A stretch of DNA of 64,000 bases from Nymphaea colorata (taxonomy: Eukaryota; Streptophyta; Magnoliopsida; Nymphaeales; Nymphaeaceae). Location of the stretch: assembly GCF_008831285.2 (NCBI RefSeq), contig NC_045139.1, forward strand, positions 26,946,308-27,010,307. The letters are read 5' to 3'. The notes below the pieces were generated by a model that was not told where the DNA came from, did not search any database, and saw nothing but the letters and a program-made list of their open reading frames with translations. A program made the translations under genes and the position numbers. Position 1 is the stretch's first letter. Every line of letters begins with the position of its first letter. Shown here piece by piece: positions 48,481 to 61,307 of the stretch.

Positions 48481-49600
48481 GAAATTATGCTATTTTATCA
48501 AACCTTTCCTAGCTGCAGCTTGTAAGATAGTATTCGTGCATGAAATAAAATTTGTTTCTTTGTCAAAGATATGAAGTTTGATTGTTTTCTAGGAAGTACA
48601 TGCATCTACGATAATGGTGAAACTGCCACTTTCCCACCCAACCTTACGGATTGAAAAAGATGAAAAGAATAACGATGAGGATGGAGAGATGGATAGAAGA
48701 CCAGCACATTAGTTCATAAACTCAAATATCATCTTGTCTCTAAACTCAAATATCATTGACAAATGATCTATTGCACCATTTAATGATTAAACATACTGCA
48801 TAATTTATAAATAAAACTATAGTTGAAGCAGTTCAAAAAAATTCTAAATCATTTGTCGTTCAAACAATTCGTCAATGACTTAGTGGGTAGGTAAAAGGCT
48901 AGGGACTGGAAAATTCAAAGATCATAAAATGGCAACCAATCAATGTAATAATTTTTCACTAAGTTCATGTATAGTATAATTAGATATGTTTAAAGTATGA
49001 CGCCCCAATCCAGCCAGCATCGGCCAGAATCCAGCGAGGTCAATAATTGGAGAAAAATTGAGGGTTTTGTGTTTGTATGGATATTTCATGCTATTAATAT
49101 ATCAAATCGATAGTACTAAGCTCAACAAACTTTATTAGAAAGTTTTATTGCCAAATGCAACTGGAAAACAGAAAAACTTGGATACATGCCCTAAAATAAT
49201 ATTATTACTGAAAATCATTCACAAATATGAAAAAACGTGACATTAAGTGCAAGAGAACCTATCTTTTTTGGTGTATACGCCAAAAATTGATAACGAACAC
49301 TTGGAATCGTTGAAAAACTACGGTAACTGACAGTGGAAAGGAGAAAGAGGAGAAAGGAAAATAGAAAAGAAGAAGAAGAAAGGAGAAAAGGACTCAGATA
49401 GAGTTAAAAGGTCGGGTAATCCTTTACTAATGTGTGTTAAATGTCAGTAAAGATTCTACTTAAAAACATTGATGAAAATATTGCGATAACTTTCAATCAA
49501 CGTTAGATGGACGTCAGTAAAAGCTTTATTAGCGGCGTCCTTAGACAACACAATGATAGAAGGAAAGTTATACCGACATGAGGGGAGGGCATCAGTATTG
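48481..49600. other. Anonymous DNA private to unit B, with CACTA-like motifs at the right
   Basis: No gene seen. About 49010 holds TGACGCCCCAATCC, which resembles an LTR end, but no partner was found. From about 49290 the sequence has ACGCCAAAAATTG, TGTCAGTAAAG and ACGTCAGTAAAAG motifs that lead into the block ending at 49885. Confidence 0.4.
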
Positions 49601-49885
49601 AGTAATGCTTGGCCAGAAAACGCTTATGCCAATACAAACTTTAATACGGTCGGTGAAAAGTTGATTGTTACCAATGTCCACCCGTCGGTCATCAGTAAAA
49701 GATGAATTTCAACAACATTTTTCCAGCACGCGTCGATGAAGACTAAACTGCATCCACGCTTGCTTCTGAAAGTCGGAGAGACGCGATCTTCTCTAACACA
49801 CCTTCTTGAACGCGGGTAAAAATTCATTTTCAGCAACGTCCGCCTTTCCATGCATTAGTGAATCTGCTTTTTTATGGTGCCATCT
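49601..49885. mobile_element. Possible non-autonomous CACTA-like end (B, second)
   Basis: Counterpart of 15765-16025, with GGTCGGTGAAAAG and CATCAGTAAAAG motifs, ending CTTTTTTATGGTGCC. In B it appears continuous with similar motifs leftward to about 49290. Confidence 0.4.
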
Positions 49886-51507
49886 TCCAAAAAAATATCA
49901 CTAGTTATCATCTCTTTGCTATTCTAATAATTTAGCTCTTGAACACACATACATATAAGTTTAAATATGACTTTTAAGTAACATATCTACAGCATATATA
50001 AAATAAATTTTAGCCAAAGAAATAAGATTTTTTTTTTCATAAGATTCTAATTAATCGATAAATCTATGCTGATCACTGTCATATAACATTGAAGTTTTCA
50101 CGTTACTCCTTAACGGTGAACAATTAATGTAGGCTGAACCGCAAGATCAATCCGAAATAAGTGGTAATTTATGGAAGCGGAATATCACAAACAATTAATA
50201 ATAACACCATATGAAAATAAATAATAGGGACCGAAGGAAAAAGAGCAAAGAAGTGTTCACCTTTGTAAAATTAAGGACAAAAGGGCCTCCCACACGACTT
50301 GCAAAAGGACAAAGAAGCCATGCACATAGTCACATGGGTGGTGGTCCCCGATGAAGTGGGTGCATCTCGAACCTATGTATCAACCACCCTAAGTTGTGGC
50401 GACTTCGGCCCCATCAGACCGGCGGGTGGCTGCCAAGAATAGGACTGCAGAGTGAGTCAAGTCAACTCAAGGTTCAACTCTAACTTGCTTGTAAAACTTG
50501 ATTCAAGCTCGACTCAAAGTTGCTTGTAAAACTTAACATAAGCCTAAACCATTTATAAATCACTCCAGCTCGAGTTCAAATTTATGCTCGAAATATTAAA
50601 AGAGTCCAATTTGAGTTGTTAAAACTCGACTACTTAAGCATGTCATGAATGAGAGATTTTTGTTGCTAAGTTTAATGCAGGATATCCTGCATTATTTCTT
50701 TGGATTTTTTCTGAGATGGTCGTTCGTAGTTCAATTGGTCAAAAGAAACCAGTTGAACAAGTTAATGAGCTAAACAAGTTTTTTTTGTTTTTAAAGAAAA
50801 CAGACAAGTTAAGTTAACCAAAACGTGTTAAATGAATTAAGTGAGTCGAACTTGAGCCCAAGCTCGACATTGTATTGTCAAGTTCAGTTCGGGGCTATTC
50901 TATGAAACATGTCTCAAGTTCCAAGCATGCATGCCCGAACTCAACTTTTTTGAGTCAAGTCAAGCTTGATTTCACCCAACTCCAGCTAGAGTCAGCTCGT
51001 GTACAGCTTAGCTAAGAGCACGCGTAGCTGGGTATCAACAATTATTCCCTGTTAATTGTAAATTTAAAAAAAAAAAAAATTTGAGGTGGGGCAGGCCCAT
51101 GCCAGCTCTACCTTAATTTCGCCCCTATATATATATATATATATATATAAACCATTGGCACCATCGGAGCTGCGGCGGTTGAAACTAAGACTGGAATTAT
51201 TTGGAAGGCGATCGGAAGGCAGATAAACCAAATTAGGAAGCTGGGCTTTTCAAAGAACCAGCAAACAAACTAGACTCTGCTTTTGTGGTAGAAACAATCA
51301 AATGATGGCCGCATCTTGGAGAGTCTACATTATTAATTTGGTTGGTCTTCACGTAGATCCAAGTGTCAAGACTCATTGTGTGGTCTCCATGCAGAAGCAG
51401 CTAAGCTAGCTGTTAGGCCGCCTCCTGTAAGGGGTCTCTGATCTCATCGTCTTACGCAGAGCAGGTTAAGACAGTTCGTTTTCTAGGTGTTAACCTCTCT
51501 GTCTGCT
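49886..51507. other. Intergenic DNA with GAGCTCGA-type repeat (B)
   Basis: Collinear with 16026-17364 but longer. The repeat-like stretch 50445-51010 has many AAGCTCGACT and GAGTCAAGTCAAG phrases. A perfect palindrome lies at 50673-50694 and a (TA)n run at 51126-51149. No gene seen. Confidence 0.5.
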
Positions 51508-52497
51508 TCTCTCTCTCTCTCTCTCTCTGTTGGTTATCGTTCTTATCTATCTCCCCGTCTCTTGCGTGGGCGAGAACTTTAATCTCTGATTCTACTCATT
51601 GCTATCAAATTTTGTAAATTAAATTTCGTAAGGACGCCTAATTACCTTTTCCTATATAGTGTTAAAAGGTCAGTACCTAAGTCTTGCACTATTAATGAAA
51701 ACAACTATTTAACCATTAACAATCTGCTGGTACTAACTTCAGCTTGGTTAATATGATAAAGAAAATATAAGTTCATTAGTCTGTTTAACTTTCTGGGATT
51801 TTCTTATATTAGTGTGGAAAGTTCTTCAAGAAAACCTAATTGTATTACTAAATTTAAACATTTTTTTTATTTTTTAGAGAGTAAAATGGTACGATTTTTA
51901 TTAATTTAACAATTCAATGCACGTACCAATATTTTGACTTAACCATAAAAATGAGCTAACATTATATTAATGGTCAGCTACGCTGTTTTTTATTGCCAAC
52001 TTTTTAGGTTTCTCTTGAAGTTTTCTGGTAAACTTAAAAATATAGAGAGAATCTTCGATCATATAAAATGTCAATTTTCCTAAACAGCCGAAAAAATTGC
52101 TGCTGTTCTTAAAACTGAGATGAATTTTAAATTCTATAGTTAATAATGCAAGAAAAAACTAGAGCATAATAAGCAAAAAAGTTCAGACAATAAATAATAT
52201 GGTATAGTTGAATTAAAACTGATAACCTTGGATAATCCGCCTTGTAAGTAAACTGATATATAGAAATCTCTTAGCCTAACTGAAGCTAGCCTCATCGATG
52301 TGCTTCCCCCTCATTTTGTGTCTTCTTAACGGAGACGGGGTTGACCTTTCATCCTTCAGGCTTGTCTGCTGAATCAAGGGCCAAGGCAATATTACTTCAA
52401 TTTCGACCAACATTATTTAGTAGCCATGCCAACTCCCGTGCGTCCCAAAACTCTATTTGCTCCATTCAAACCAGACATGCATTGAATTCCAATATAA

Positions 52498-52550
<53 letters not shown>

Positions 52551-52789
52551 AGCTTAGTTAACACGGTCTCATATCTAAACACTAGCCCCAGCTTAACTCA
52601 GTGCTCCTAATTTTGTTTGGCAGATCCAAACACAAACCTAGCCATTCAGATTTGAAGACCTTGCTTTAACTTGAGGCGAAAGAGAAGTTTCAAATTGGAC
52701 AATGATACAGCTTATGTCTAAAATGTTGTATCTTCGTATATACGTGTACATTAACAGCTAGTCTATTAGAAGTTGGTTATATTTTTTAA
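51508..52789. other. Anonymous AT-rich DNA (B)
   Basis: Starts with a short (CT)n run (51508-51528) and is collinear with 17423-18689. An interrupted (TA)n array is at 52496-52547. No gene seen. Confidence 0.5.
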
Positions 52790-53095
52790 GTTAAGGCTAG
52801 GGGCAGGGACAGTCTTCAAGTGATTCTAGTGGTGGAGTCGATTGGAGGCCGCCGAGTCAAGGTCGGCCATTGACACCTTCAATGTTTCTTTCAGTCAGCC
52901 TTAGCTACCTTCAATCAAGGCGAGGTTTTATTTGAACACGTAGGAAACTAGCTTAAGTCGGACGTCGGACGTAGCCAAATTGCAAGTCGTCGCAATTTGA
53001 AGAACTTCTGAAGAGGGATGGCAGATGAAAGTGAGAGATATTCAAGTGTCCAGCTTCCCTCGTCAATGTGCCATTTAATTGGTTCCGGCTGTTAT
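52790..53095 (-). pseudogene. Fossil GH17 upstream region (B)
   Basis: Longer version of 18690-18880. Its similarity to the live GH17 upstream region (13560-13810) extends through GCAATTTG, GAGGGATGGCAGATGAAAG, GAGAGATATTCAAG and GTCCAGCTTCC..CGTCAATGT. No TATA box or coding exon is recognisable downstream of it on the minus strand. Confidence 0.65.
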
Positions 53096-53679
53096 TTTCT
53101 ATTGAATAAAATCTAACAAATCAAATTGAAAGCAGGAGCTACATTGTCATGATCCAAGACCACCAAGTGCAAATTTTCCACAAGTATTTCCAATCCGTAG
53201 AATTGATTCAGTTTTAACCCGCCAAAATGGACGCACCACAGAGGGTGCCAAGCGAGTGAGCTTGGGTCTCGCTCCCCGTTCATTTTGCCTGGCTTTCCTA
53301 TTAAACCACTTAATTTTTTCCGCCCGAAGCATTTGCATCCTCCTGCATGGTCCTCTTAATTATGAACTTTCTTCCTAGAAACTCCAGTCGCTCTCTCACT
53401 GCATTATATTGAGGAAATTGTTAATCTTTTTGTAGACTATCATTCGCTTTCAATTTTCAAAACTATGCTTCTTTTATATAGGAACATTGGATGGTGATTC
53501 TAGTATTTTAGAGTAACCCGGTCATCTAATCTCGTTCAATGAATATAATGAACAGTTAAAAGAAAAATAAAGAGAAAAATTTGGTGGTCATTTCTACCAT
53601 CTAATATTAGTTCATACTTTTTTCTTGTTTTTATCTAAACCATTATATGACTGATTGATTTTGGATAATCATTCACTCA

Positions 53680-53683
<4 letters not shown>
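53096..53683. other. Anonymous DNA (B), absent from A
   Basis: No gene seen. With the adjacent microsatellite this accounts for most of the roughly 800 bp missing from A near 18850. Confidence 0.5.

Positions 53684-53772
<89 letters not shown>
53684..53772. repeat. (TA)n microsatellite, about 89 bp
   Basis: The longest uninterrupted TA array in the window. It ends exactly where collinearity with A (CCAACTTCGTAAACAAC) resumes. Confidence 0.95.
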
Positions 53773-53774
<2 letters not shown>

Positions 53775-54053
53775 AACTTCGTAAACAACTACTCTGCTCA
53801 GTTCCCTTCATTGTGGTGGCTAGAAATTACCAGATTAGTGATAAATTTATTTATATATGGGGTTGTCAACTAAGCTACGATCTCGCAAATTAAGCTTCAG
53901 TGGTGCAAGAAAACTTCATAAAACGTCAATATAAATGTGTTCGCTGACACAAACATGACCGCAGGCATTAGTGAAAAGTTATTGGTTTACTGACGTGTTT
54001 CCTTTCTCACTCCATCATTACTACATCATCACCGAGCCCAAGTTTTATACATC

Positions 54054-56370
54054 TGTTTGCATCCCCAAAATTTTTGGTTGGTTTTGAAGTGCTCCAGAAA
54101 AATGAGGTTTTGTTTTGCAATAGGAAAGAAAGGGACTCGCTCATCGGTACGAGGATCGACCGTTCCCGGCATCTTTACCGGGGGTAATCAACCCAAGGGC
54201 TATGTTTATTATTGATGCATTTCATTTTAACTTAAACATCTTTTTTATCGTATATGCAGTATAGAAAGATATTAAAAGTTTGATGTTTCAAACTTTTGAA
54301 AAGGTTTTTGAGAGTTGCTTGATAATGAAAAATGTTTTGGGAAAGATAGAAGGAAATCCTTGTGAATATCATTGGAAAGCTTGAAAAGACATTTTGAAAT
54401 CATTTTAGTGTTCCCTTAAGACTTTAAGTAGGTTTGAAATTTTACTTTAATTTGGTTACCACCTAGTTAGAGTTCCATCTCATCTTGCTTAAGTTCTTTT
54501 GGAGAGGTGCTTGTGATCATATGTGACATTAAGTGAGTGAAAATGAATGGATGCATTGATCCTATATAATTGAAAGGGAAAATCATTCATTCCTACCATA
54601 ACATTCATCTACATGCATTCCTACCATAACATACATCTAAGATTTTTGTTTTTGTAAATATCATATATATGAAGGAAAAGTTTCTGAAAATGGATTGGGG
54701 TTGTAGAAGCATGATTCCAATATTGGGTCATTACTTGATTTTGGTCTTAGTGAAGTCGGCAAATGAAAAATTAAAATCTTAAATGATAAGAGAAAATATT
54801 GAAAGAATGAAAAAGATGAAAGACTTGATCCCAAGAGAGATGTAGAGAAAGAGATCTTGAAAATCATAAAATCAAAGATCTAAAAGGAAGAGGGATACGT
54901 ATTCATATACATATTTATATATACATATGTATATATGTATATATGTATAGATACGTATATGAAACCTTGTGAAAATGAAGCTTAAAACAAATAAAGAAGA
55001 GAATATCATTTTAGAAAGAGAGAGAGATTTAAAATGGAATACACGTATATATATTTATATATACGTATATGAGAGTTTGTAAAAGGATATGTTAAATCAT
55101 AAAGAGAGAACGATAAAGAAAGATATTCATGTGCACACATACGTATATAACATGTATATATGCATACGTCTTCATAAATATGTAAATCAATGAAGGATTT
55201 GAAAACAGCCGACTTCAAATTTTTGATATAGGCCGGAGGGGAACTTGGGATCATGCAAGAACGTAAGTTAAGTCTCCAAGACTGCATTAGAAGGTTTCTT
55301 TTGAAAATTGTTTGGAAAATATGATTTATATCAATATAGAATGTTATGATTTGGTTTGTTACAAGGGATATATTTCTTCCACCGTTGGGTATGAAAGAAA
55401 ATCGAGCAATATACCGAGACACTTGTTAGGGTTCCTAATTGGGTGACTAAGAAAGAAAATAGCGCAAAATGACATCCAAATGCATATTAACATGTACATA
55501 TTTCGTGAAGGTTTTCCCCGGATTGGACAAGTCTCAACCTCAAAAATCAATATGAAAATAAAGAGTCCCCAAACCACACTCTCATTTCCATCATACATTC
55601 ACATATAAATGAAAAACCAAGCAACTATGCATGAATAGTATATAGACAATATTTAAGAAAGAAAAAAAAGAGAGAAGATGATGGAAAGAGAAAGATTCAA
55701 TTAGGAGGGAGGACATGATGTAACTATGAAATGAAAGATCATCTCATCTTTTCATGCTCCTGGTGCACTTGAGCATAGTCTCTTGTCTCTCTAATAAGAA
55801 ATGACCTAGGAGAGATGAACACCTTCACTTGAAGATCTCCTTGAGTCAAGCTTCAAAATGATGTCTCCAAGAGAGTTGTAGCTTGCTCCAAGTTGAAGAG
55901 AAAGAGGAGAAATGGAAAGAGTAAGAGGGAGAGAGAGAGCTCAAGAAAACTCTAAGTCTTCAAGTAAGAATACTCTAGAGTTTCTCTCAAGGGCTAACTC
56001 TTGCCCAAGAGGTAGGAAATGGGGGGTATTTATAGAGGAATTTGGAGCGAAAGTTTGAAATTTGAATTCAAGATTTAAATTCAAGAGGGAAAACTTTTTG
56101 GAGCCAAAATTTGAAATTCGAATTCAAAATTTAAATTCAAGAGGGAAAACTTTTTGGAGCCAAAAATTCGAAATTCAAATTCAAGATTTAAATTCAAGAT
56201 GGAAGAGTTTTAGAGATAAAATTCAAAATTTGAATTTAAGATTTGAATTCGAGAGGGAAGAGCTTTGGAATTCCTGATTTGGATCTAAACTTAGATTTAA
56301 ATTTTATTTTAAAAATAATAGACCCGAAATTTTAATAGCCCCGTTTTTTGAAAAATTTAGGGTGATAACA
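54054..56370 (-). mobile_element. Solo LTR (2317 bp)
   Basis: Begins TGTTTGCATCCCC and ends GGGTGATAACA. It is flanked by perfect 5-bp target duplications ACATC (54049-54053 and 56371-56375), and the termini form a short imperfect inverted repeat. A TATA box, CTATAAATACC, lies on the minus strand at 56025-56035, about 340 bp from the minus-strand start, so the LTR reads on the minus strand. No internal retrotransposon coding is present between the target duplications, so it is a solo LTR left by LTR-LTR recombination. Unit A lacks it. Confidence 0.85.
56047..56275. repeat. About 60-bp tandem repeats within the solo LTR
   Basis: Roughly four imperfect copies of a unit containing GAAATTTGAATTCAAGATTT, AAATTCAAGAGGGAA and TTTTTGGAGC. 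They lie between the LTR's minus-strand start and its TATA box, in the U3 region, so they may have acted as an enhancer-like array. That role is inference. Confidence 0.85.
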
Positions 56371-56375
56371 ACATC

Positions 56376-57275
56376 GGATCAAGCCGAGCCCAATGCCCAC
56401 CCACATCAATGATCCCAGATCATCACCTCCGAAATTAAATTCGAGACTATCAAATGCATCGTAAAAGAAAGCTGTAGTATAAAGACGTCAATAGGTGCTT
56501 TGATGCACTTTCCACCTCGAAATTAAAAATTGCCCTTTAAAATTCTTTTGGTAGGGTTCTTAACATGGAAGCCGATCCACTTTTTTCCCCAATGGGGTTG
56601 CTTAGATTTTTCATCAGTGGGTTGTGAAGGTGACACAGCTTTGGTGTGGCACTGCATATAAATTTAAAGTCATAACAAAGTGAAGTTAACACATTATAAT
56701 GAAATTTTTGGTGGGGCTGACATGGGCAGTGGCCCACCCCAGCCAACAAGTAGCTCTGCTACTGTTTCCCCATCGGAAATCCATCCCGATCACCCTTGCA
56801 CAGCGAACTTTCAAAGAAATTTGAGCATAGTTCTAAAACTACTTTCTCCTTCACCCATAGATAGGAACCCATTTGTTTTATACTAAGTCATTACACATGC
56901 ATCTTGTTTTTTCCTCAGTCGACTTGGGAAATATGATAATATCATTTGACCCCCTCGCAGACCTTGACCCGGACTTTTGGCTTGCTTACAGTACTACTAA
57001 TATCTTTTGTTGAAAAGATGGTAGGTGTGGTAAGCACAACCTTTGAAAGGCATTATTCATTTTATTTACGCTCAGTGATCATTGAAACATGCATTATATA
57101 TATATATAATGATCTATGTCTGAAAGGGCAGACTAATTGAATGTCTCGAAGTGTACTTAAGACATGCAATCTGAGAAGTACTTCTAAATCAAACACAAAA
57201 ATGTACATATACGGGCCTCAACCTTGTAACCCGAGTACCCTGAAACATTTCTTTTCAATCATAGAAACATCGCGG
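56376..57275. other. Right-end segment of unit B
   Basis: Collinear with 19150-19700 and 23350-23526, without the hAT. About 190 bp at 56585-56770 is absent from A; it includes GTGGGGCTGACATGGGC and GGCCCACCCCAGCC phrases and looks like a small insertion. No gene seen. Confidence 0.5.
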
Positions 57276-57454
57276 ATCTTCAACAACTTTATAATTGTAA
57301 CAGTACCGCTCAGATCCCCTGAATGGTCTGATGACTTACAAGGTTCAGATAGTGAATATATCCAAAAACTTAAGTACATGGTTGCATAGATCTCCTATAG
57401 AAGATAACTGGTCCTCTTTTTTTTTATCGATATATGTAATTTAGTGCATAATGT

Positions 57455-58680
57455 CAAGGAAAGCTGAAGAAAATATCTTTTCTAGATGACACAATGTAAT
57501 AATGATTTGTTCCTCCAGTTTTATTAAATCATTTACATTCAAAACTTTTGAACACAACTCCTTGAACAAACCAAAGAGTTCTATCATCACAAAGCTCACG
57601 TTTTTTTGTAGTGTTCTTCGCATGGCTAATAGAAGAAATTAGTGCATCAACATACGGCAGTCATGCCTTTTAAGCCCGGAAATTAAATTTTATGCTCTTT
57701 TGTATGCACGCATCGAGAAATGTTTGCAGAGTAGCCATCCCAAACTTTGATATGTTTTAGTACTTTGCAATGACATCATTCTTTTTCTTGTGCATTGAGA
57801 AACATGTCAGATGCATTGAGAAACATGTCAGAGGCAAATGAACTCTATTAGAATGTCCAAGTCGTACTTGAATGTCTTATAGACATAGCTTCCGAATCAA
57901 TCCGACCATATACTATGTCATTCAATTTTCTTTCTATATGAAGTAATGTCCCAATGAGGTTGTCGCACACATTTTTCTCTATATGTTATGTTGCCAACAA
58001 GATAATATGTCTTTTTTGCCTCCAATTGTATGGCAAATGTTGAATAGGAACTTTTTACTCATACTAAATGTTGATACCTTCAACTTTATTTAATATGTCT
58101 TGTCCATAAAGTACAATAGGAGCACAGCTCACTTCATTAGTCTCATAAGAAAAATGTGCATTGTGATGATAGTTATGGTCCATTGGCAACCACCGGTAGT
58201 GTCCCATATAACACTCTTTGTTAGAGCCATGCAGACAATGGAAATATGTATCCTTATGGCAACAAGGACAAGCTAATTGACCTTTTGGTATTTCAACCAG
58301 ACAAATTTGCATATGCAGGAAAATCATTAATTGTCCACAACAATGTTGTTTGAAGTTGAAATCTTTCTCTTTTTGATGCATCGTACGTCTCCACCCCAAC
58401 ATCCTATAATTTTTTCAACTCTTAAGTGGTTGCACATACAAATCAATATCTTGTCCCAGATTATTGCATATGAGCACTGAAAGGATGAAATAAGGTTGCT
58501 TTATGCACATATGAGGAGACCAATTATATGGAATTAGCTCAACTTGCCATGTAGAATGTGTCGTACTCATCATCCTAAAAGGATTGAAGTCATCACTTGC
58601 TAATCCGAGTCTTAACATTTTGAGGAATAGAAGCAAAGAAAGTATTACATTCATTAAAAGTTTTCCAAGCTAATGAATCT
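57455..58680 (-). pseudogene. Decayed CACTA TNP2 transposase, copy C
   Basis: Minus-strand pieces: 58654-58415 has S-D-D-F-N-P-F, S-T-T-H-S-T-W and L-I-P-Y-N-W-S-P. The frame 58402-58064 has G-Q-L-A-C-P-C-C-H-K-D-T-Y and N-K-E-C-Y-M-G-H-Y-R-W-L-P-M, the conserved cysteine/histidine region of TNP2 that is less readable in A and B. The frame 57623-57441 has L-F-G-L-F-K-E-L-C-S-K-V-L-N-V and I-I-T-L-C-H-L-E-K-I-F from the C-terminal helical domain. The N-terminal part is deleted at about 58680. Frameshifts between pieces make it non-functional. A 21-bp tandem duplication lies at 57791-57832. Confidence 0.87.
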
Positions 58681-60750
58681 ATTGGAAGCCTCAAAATGTT
58701 GTTTTGGTATGTCAAACAACATCAGATATTTAAGAAATGCATCTTAGATACCTGACAGACTCGTAAATCTAACAACTGATAGAAGAAACTTATTTTTATG
58801 AAAATGTAGACAAATAGTAAACTTGATCTCTTAATGCATTTTCAAATAAATGGCAACAAAAGTACTAGAGAAACAAATACTTCATATTGGAAACATTGGC
58901 ACTTCTATATGATTCCTGATCTAGCTCCGTATAACTAAAATATACATTTCTAACTATGAACCATTCAAAGGGAGAAACCAGGGATTAGTTTAGAGGGTTA
59001 CACATTCCCAGAAGTTCTCAAGAAAATTATCTTATTCCACTTGTAAATTCAAAAATAAAAGGATGATAACTTTCAACAAAGAGCAGAAGTAGCTATAATC
59101 AAATTATCTCTTTAATTTGATTTTTCATGAGCCCTGGTTGTGTTACGAATCCAGCTCCCTTAGAGCCAACCTTCATTTCTCTTGTTTACTTTTAAAGGCT
59201 GTGAAGAGCATTCAATCTTCACAACTAGTTGAAGGTGCCAGTATTCTCTCAAACAACTTGAAGGTGAAGACATTCCCTTAAACATAGCCAATCTAAATTA
59301 ATAAACGATTGTTATGAATAGCTCCATTATTCATGACAAAATCGATTGAATAAAAAATCGTGAAAAAGATCTGAAGATCGTGAATCTAGAGAGAAAAAAG
59401 GGAGAAAAAAGAAAAGGGGAGAGAGTTTATGTTTGCAGCAGCATCGGTGGCCCCTTTCCTATTTGGTGAAGGTGAATAGCTTGAGCAGAAAAATGCTCAT
59501 TGTGAGAAAACTCTTGCCCCCAATCCCCCCCCCCCCCTCCCTTCACTATTCATTGTGGGTCACAACCTTGATATGAATGATAAAAAGTAAAACTGAATGT
59601 GTGTGTGTGTGTGATCGTGAGAGAAAGAAGTATTGACCTTGCTTCTCGAGACTCATGCTCCTTTCTCTACTTCCTTTGCTTCTCCATACCCTTGCTACCT
59701 TTGCTTCTCTAGACCTTGCTTTCTCCCCTGCATTGGAGGATGCATATGTTGCTTCCTTTGCTTCACCAGACCCCCATGCCCTTCTCTGTGTCACAGAACG
59801 AATAGAAAATTTTGGATCTCCTACTGATACCTTTGCTTCTCCAAATCCCCACTCCCTTCCCTGTGTCAGACGATGAACAAACGTCTGACTCCGCTCCCTT
59901 TCTTGTGTTGTAGAAAAAAATTCTCCCATGAAGGATAAGCATCGAGACTAAAAACATGCTTTTGTTTTAGTGAGCCGACCATTCAATGCTTTAATTCAGT
60001 ATGATGAAGCGTTTTGATTATTTTAACAGTAGTGGCAGGTTCTGAACTGTTGCTGTGTGAGCATGGGAAGCATGCTAAAAACAGTTATATAACTCAATTA
60101 GTCCTCCATCAAAAGTTTTTAATGACAAGAAAATGAATTCAGAAAGGGGGATTCAAGTCTGACTTTTAGATTGAAACATGCATTACATTTTTTCATTTTT
60201 TTGTTTCTTCTTCATCTTCCTCTCATGTAGGAGTTACAGTGATATGAAAATCTGGCTAAGCTATAAAAAAATTACATGAAACAAGGGGCTGAATTTTGTA
60301 GTTTAGCTATTAGAAAGACATGACCATGCTTACAAACAAGCACCTACACACAAATTCCTCTTGCACTCTTTTTGCCTTTTTACTGAAGAAAGAATTGAGC
60401 AAGGGATTTTGTTATTTGAGATTGGTATGTCATCTTGGGTCAACACTCATATGTTATTTTAACTATCAAAGATTTTTAAACTACAAAAAGAACTTACCCA
60501 TTTAATTATAAGAAAAAATGTAAAGTTGTATACATATTCCTTGTAGATTTTAGAAAGAAGCTGCAATTCTTCAATGCTTTTCAAATAACATACCATCTAC
60601 TAGGGGGAGAAGGGGATATCTTTGCTTCAAGAAGTTAATGTAGTTATGGAGCAGCTAATTGTTAGTATCACTAAGATTCAAATTACATCTCTAAATGCTT
60701 GTACTACTATTTTTCCAGTTGCAAAAATCTTACATGTACATATGTTAGCC
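58681..60750. other. Anonymous intergenic DNA (C)
   Basis: Collinear with 5170-7280 of unit A, joined directly to the CACTA remnant. It contains the CT-rich low-complexity block (about 59630-59930), whose open frames are not conserved in length. No gene seen. Confidence 0.5.
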
Positions 60751-61300
60751 TTTTGAAAAAATTTGGGGTGATTATAGTTACATAGGATTCTTTTAACTTC
60801 TCCAATTATTTTAGGTTGGAGATATGGATAAATCTATTAAGTAGTTTGGTGCTTCACTGGTCTTGTTGTAATAGTGCCACATTTTATAGGCTGTGTGGTT
60901 GCCACATTTTATAGGTTGTGTGTTGTTCTTGTCCACCTGAGATGATGGTAGCTGGTAATTGTCAAAAGAAAACATTAGAGCCAAGTGAAGTGCTAGAGTT
61001 TGACATAGAAGGGGTACGGAAAGAAATGGAGAGGTAGTAATGGACAAGCTGGTTAGAGACATTGGTTCAACAATTACACTGTTAAGAACTTTAACACATT
61101 AGTAGGATTTGTAGAGATCAATCATGTCCGATCTATTTATCAAGTTTTTTTTTACCTTTAAATTACTCATTAGTAAATAAATTCATTTGATTACCACATT
61201 AACGCTTTATAAAGAAGGTCTTGTGAAGATTGGATGGAGATGCATCTTGCGTGGAACAATGACAAAATGCACAATAAGATTCACAAGATACATGTTAACG
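60751..61300. other. Inverted segment relative to units A and B
   Basis: Read on the minus strand it matches unit A 7618-8127. At its left junction about 26 bp (TTTTGAAAAAATTTGGGGTG and on to about 60776) match neither unit but resemble the terminus of the solo LTR near 56345-56370. The right junction joins the copia fragment. Confidence 0.8.
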
Positions 61301-61307
61301 ATAATAT

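Larger units (their letters stand above)
23527..57275. repeat. Segmental duplication unit B
   Basis: This second unit is about 33.7 kb. It is longer than A because of a gypsy element, a MITE, a solo LTR and about 2.7 kb between 46945 and 49608 that is absent from A. It lacks the hAT of unit A. Between insertions it aligns collinearly with A. Confidence 0.9.

Noticed and set aside
53655-53873. Tyr-Ile repeat frame, and similar ones over other (TA)n arrays
   Set aside because: Translation of a TA microsatellite.
54900-55190. ATACGTATAT-type repeats as a regulatory cluster
   Set aside because: Simple TA-rich sequence inside the solo LTR; nothing beyond composition supports a function.
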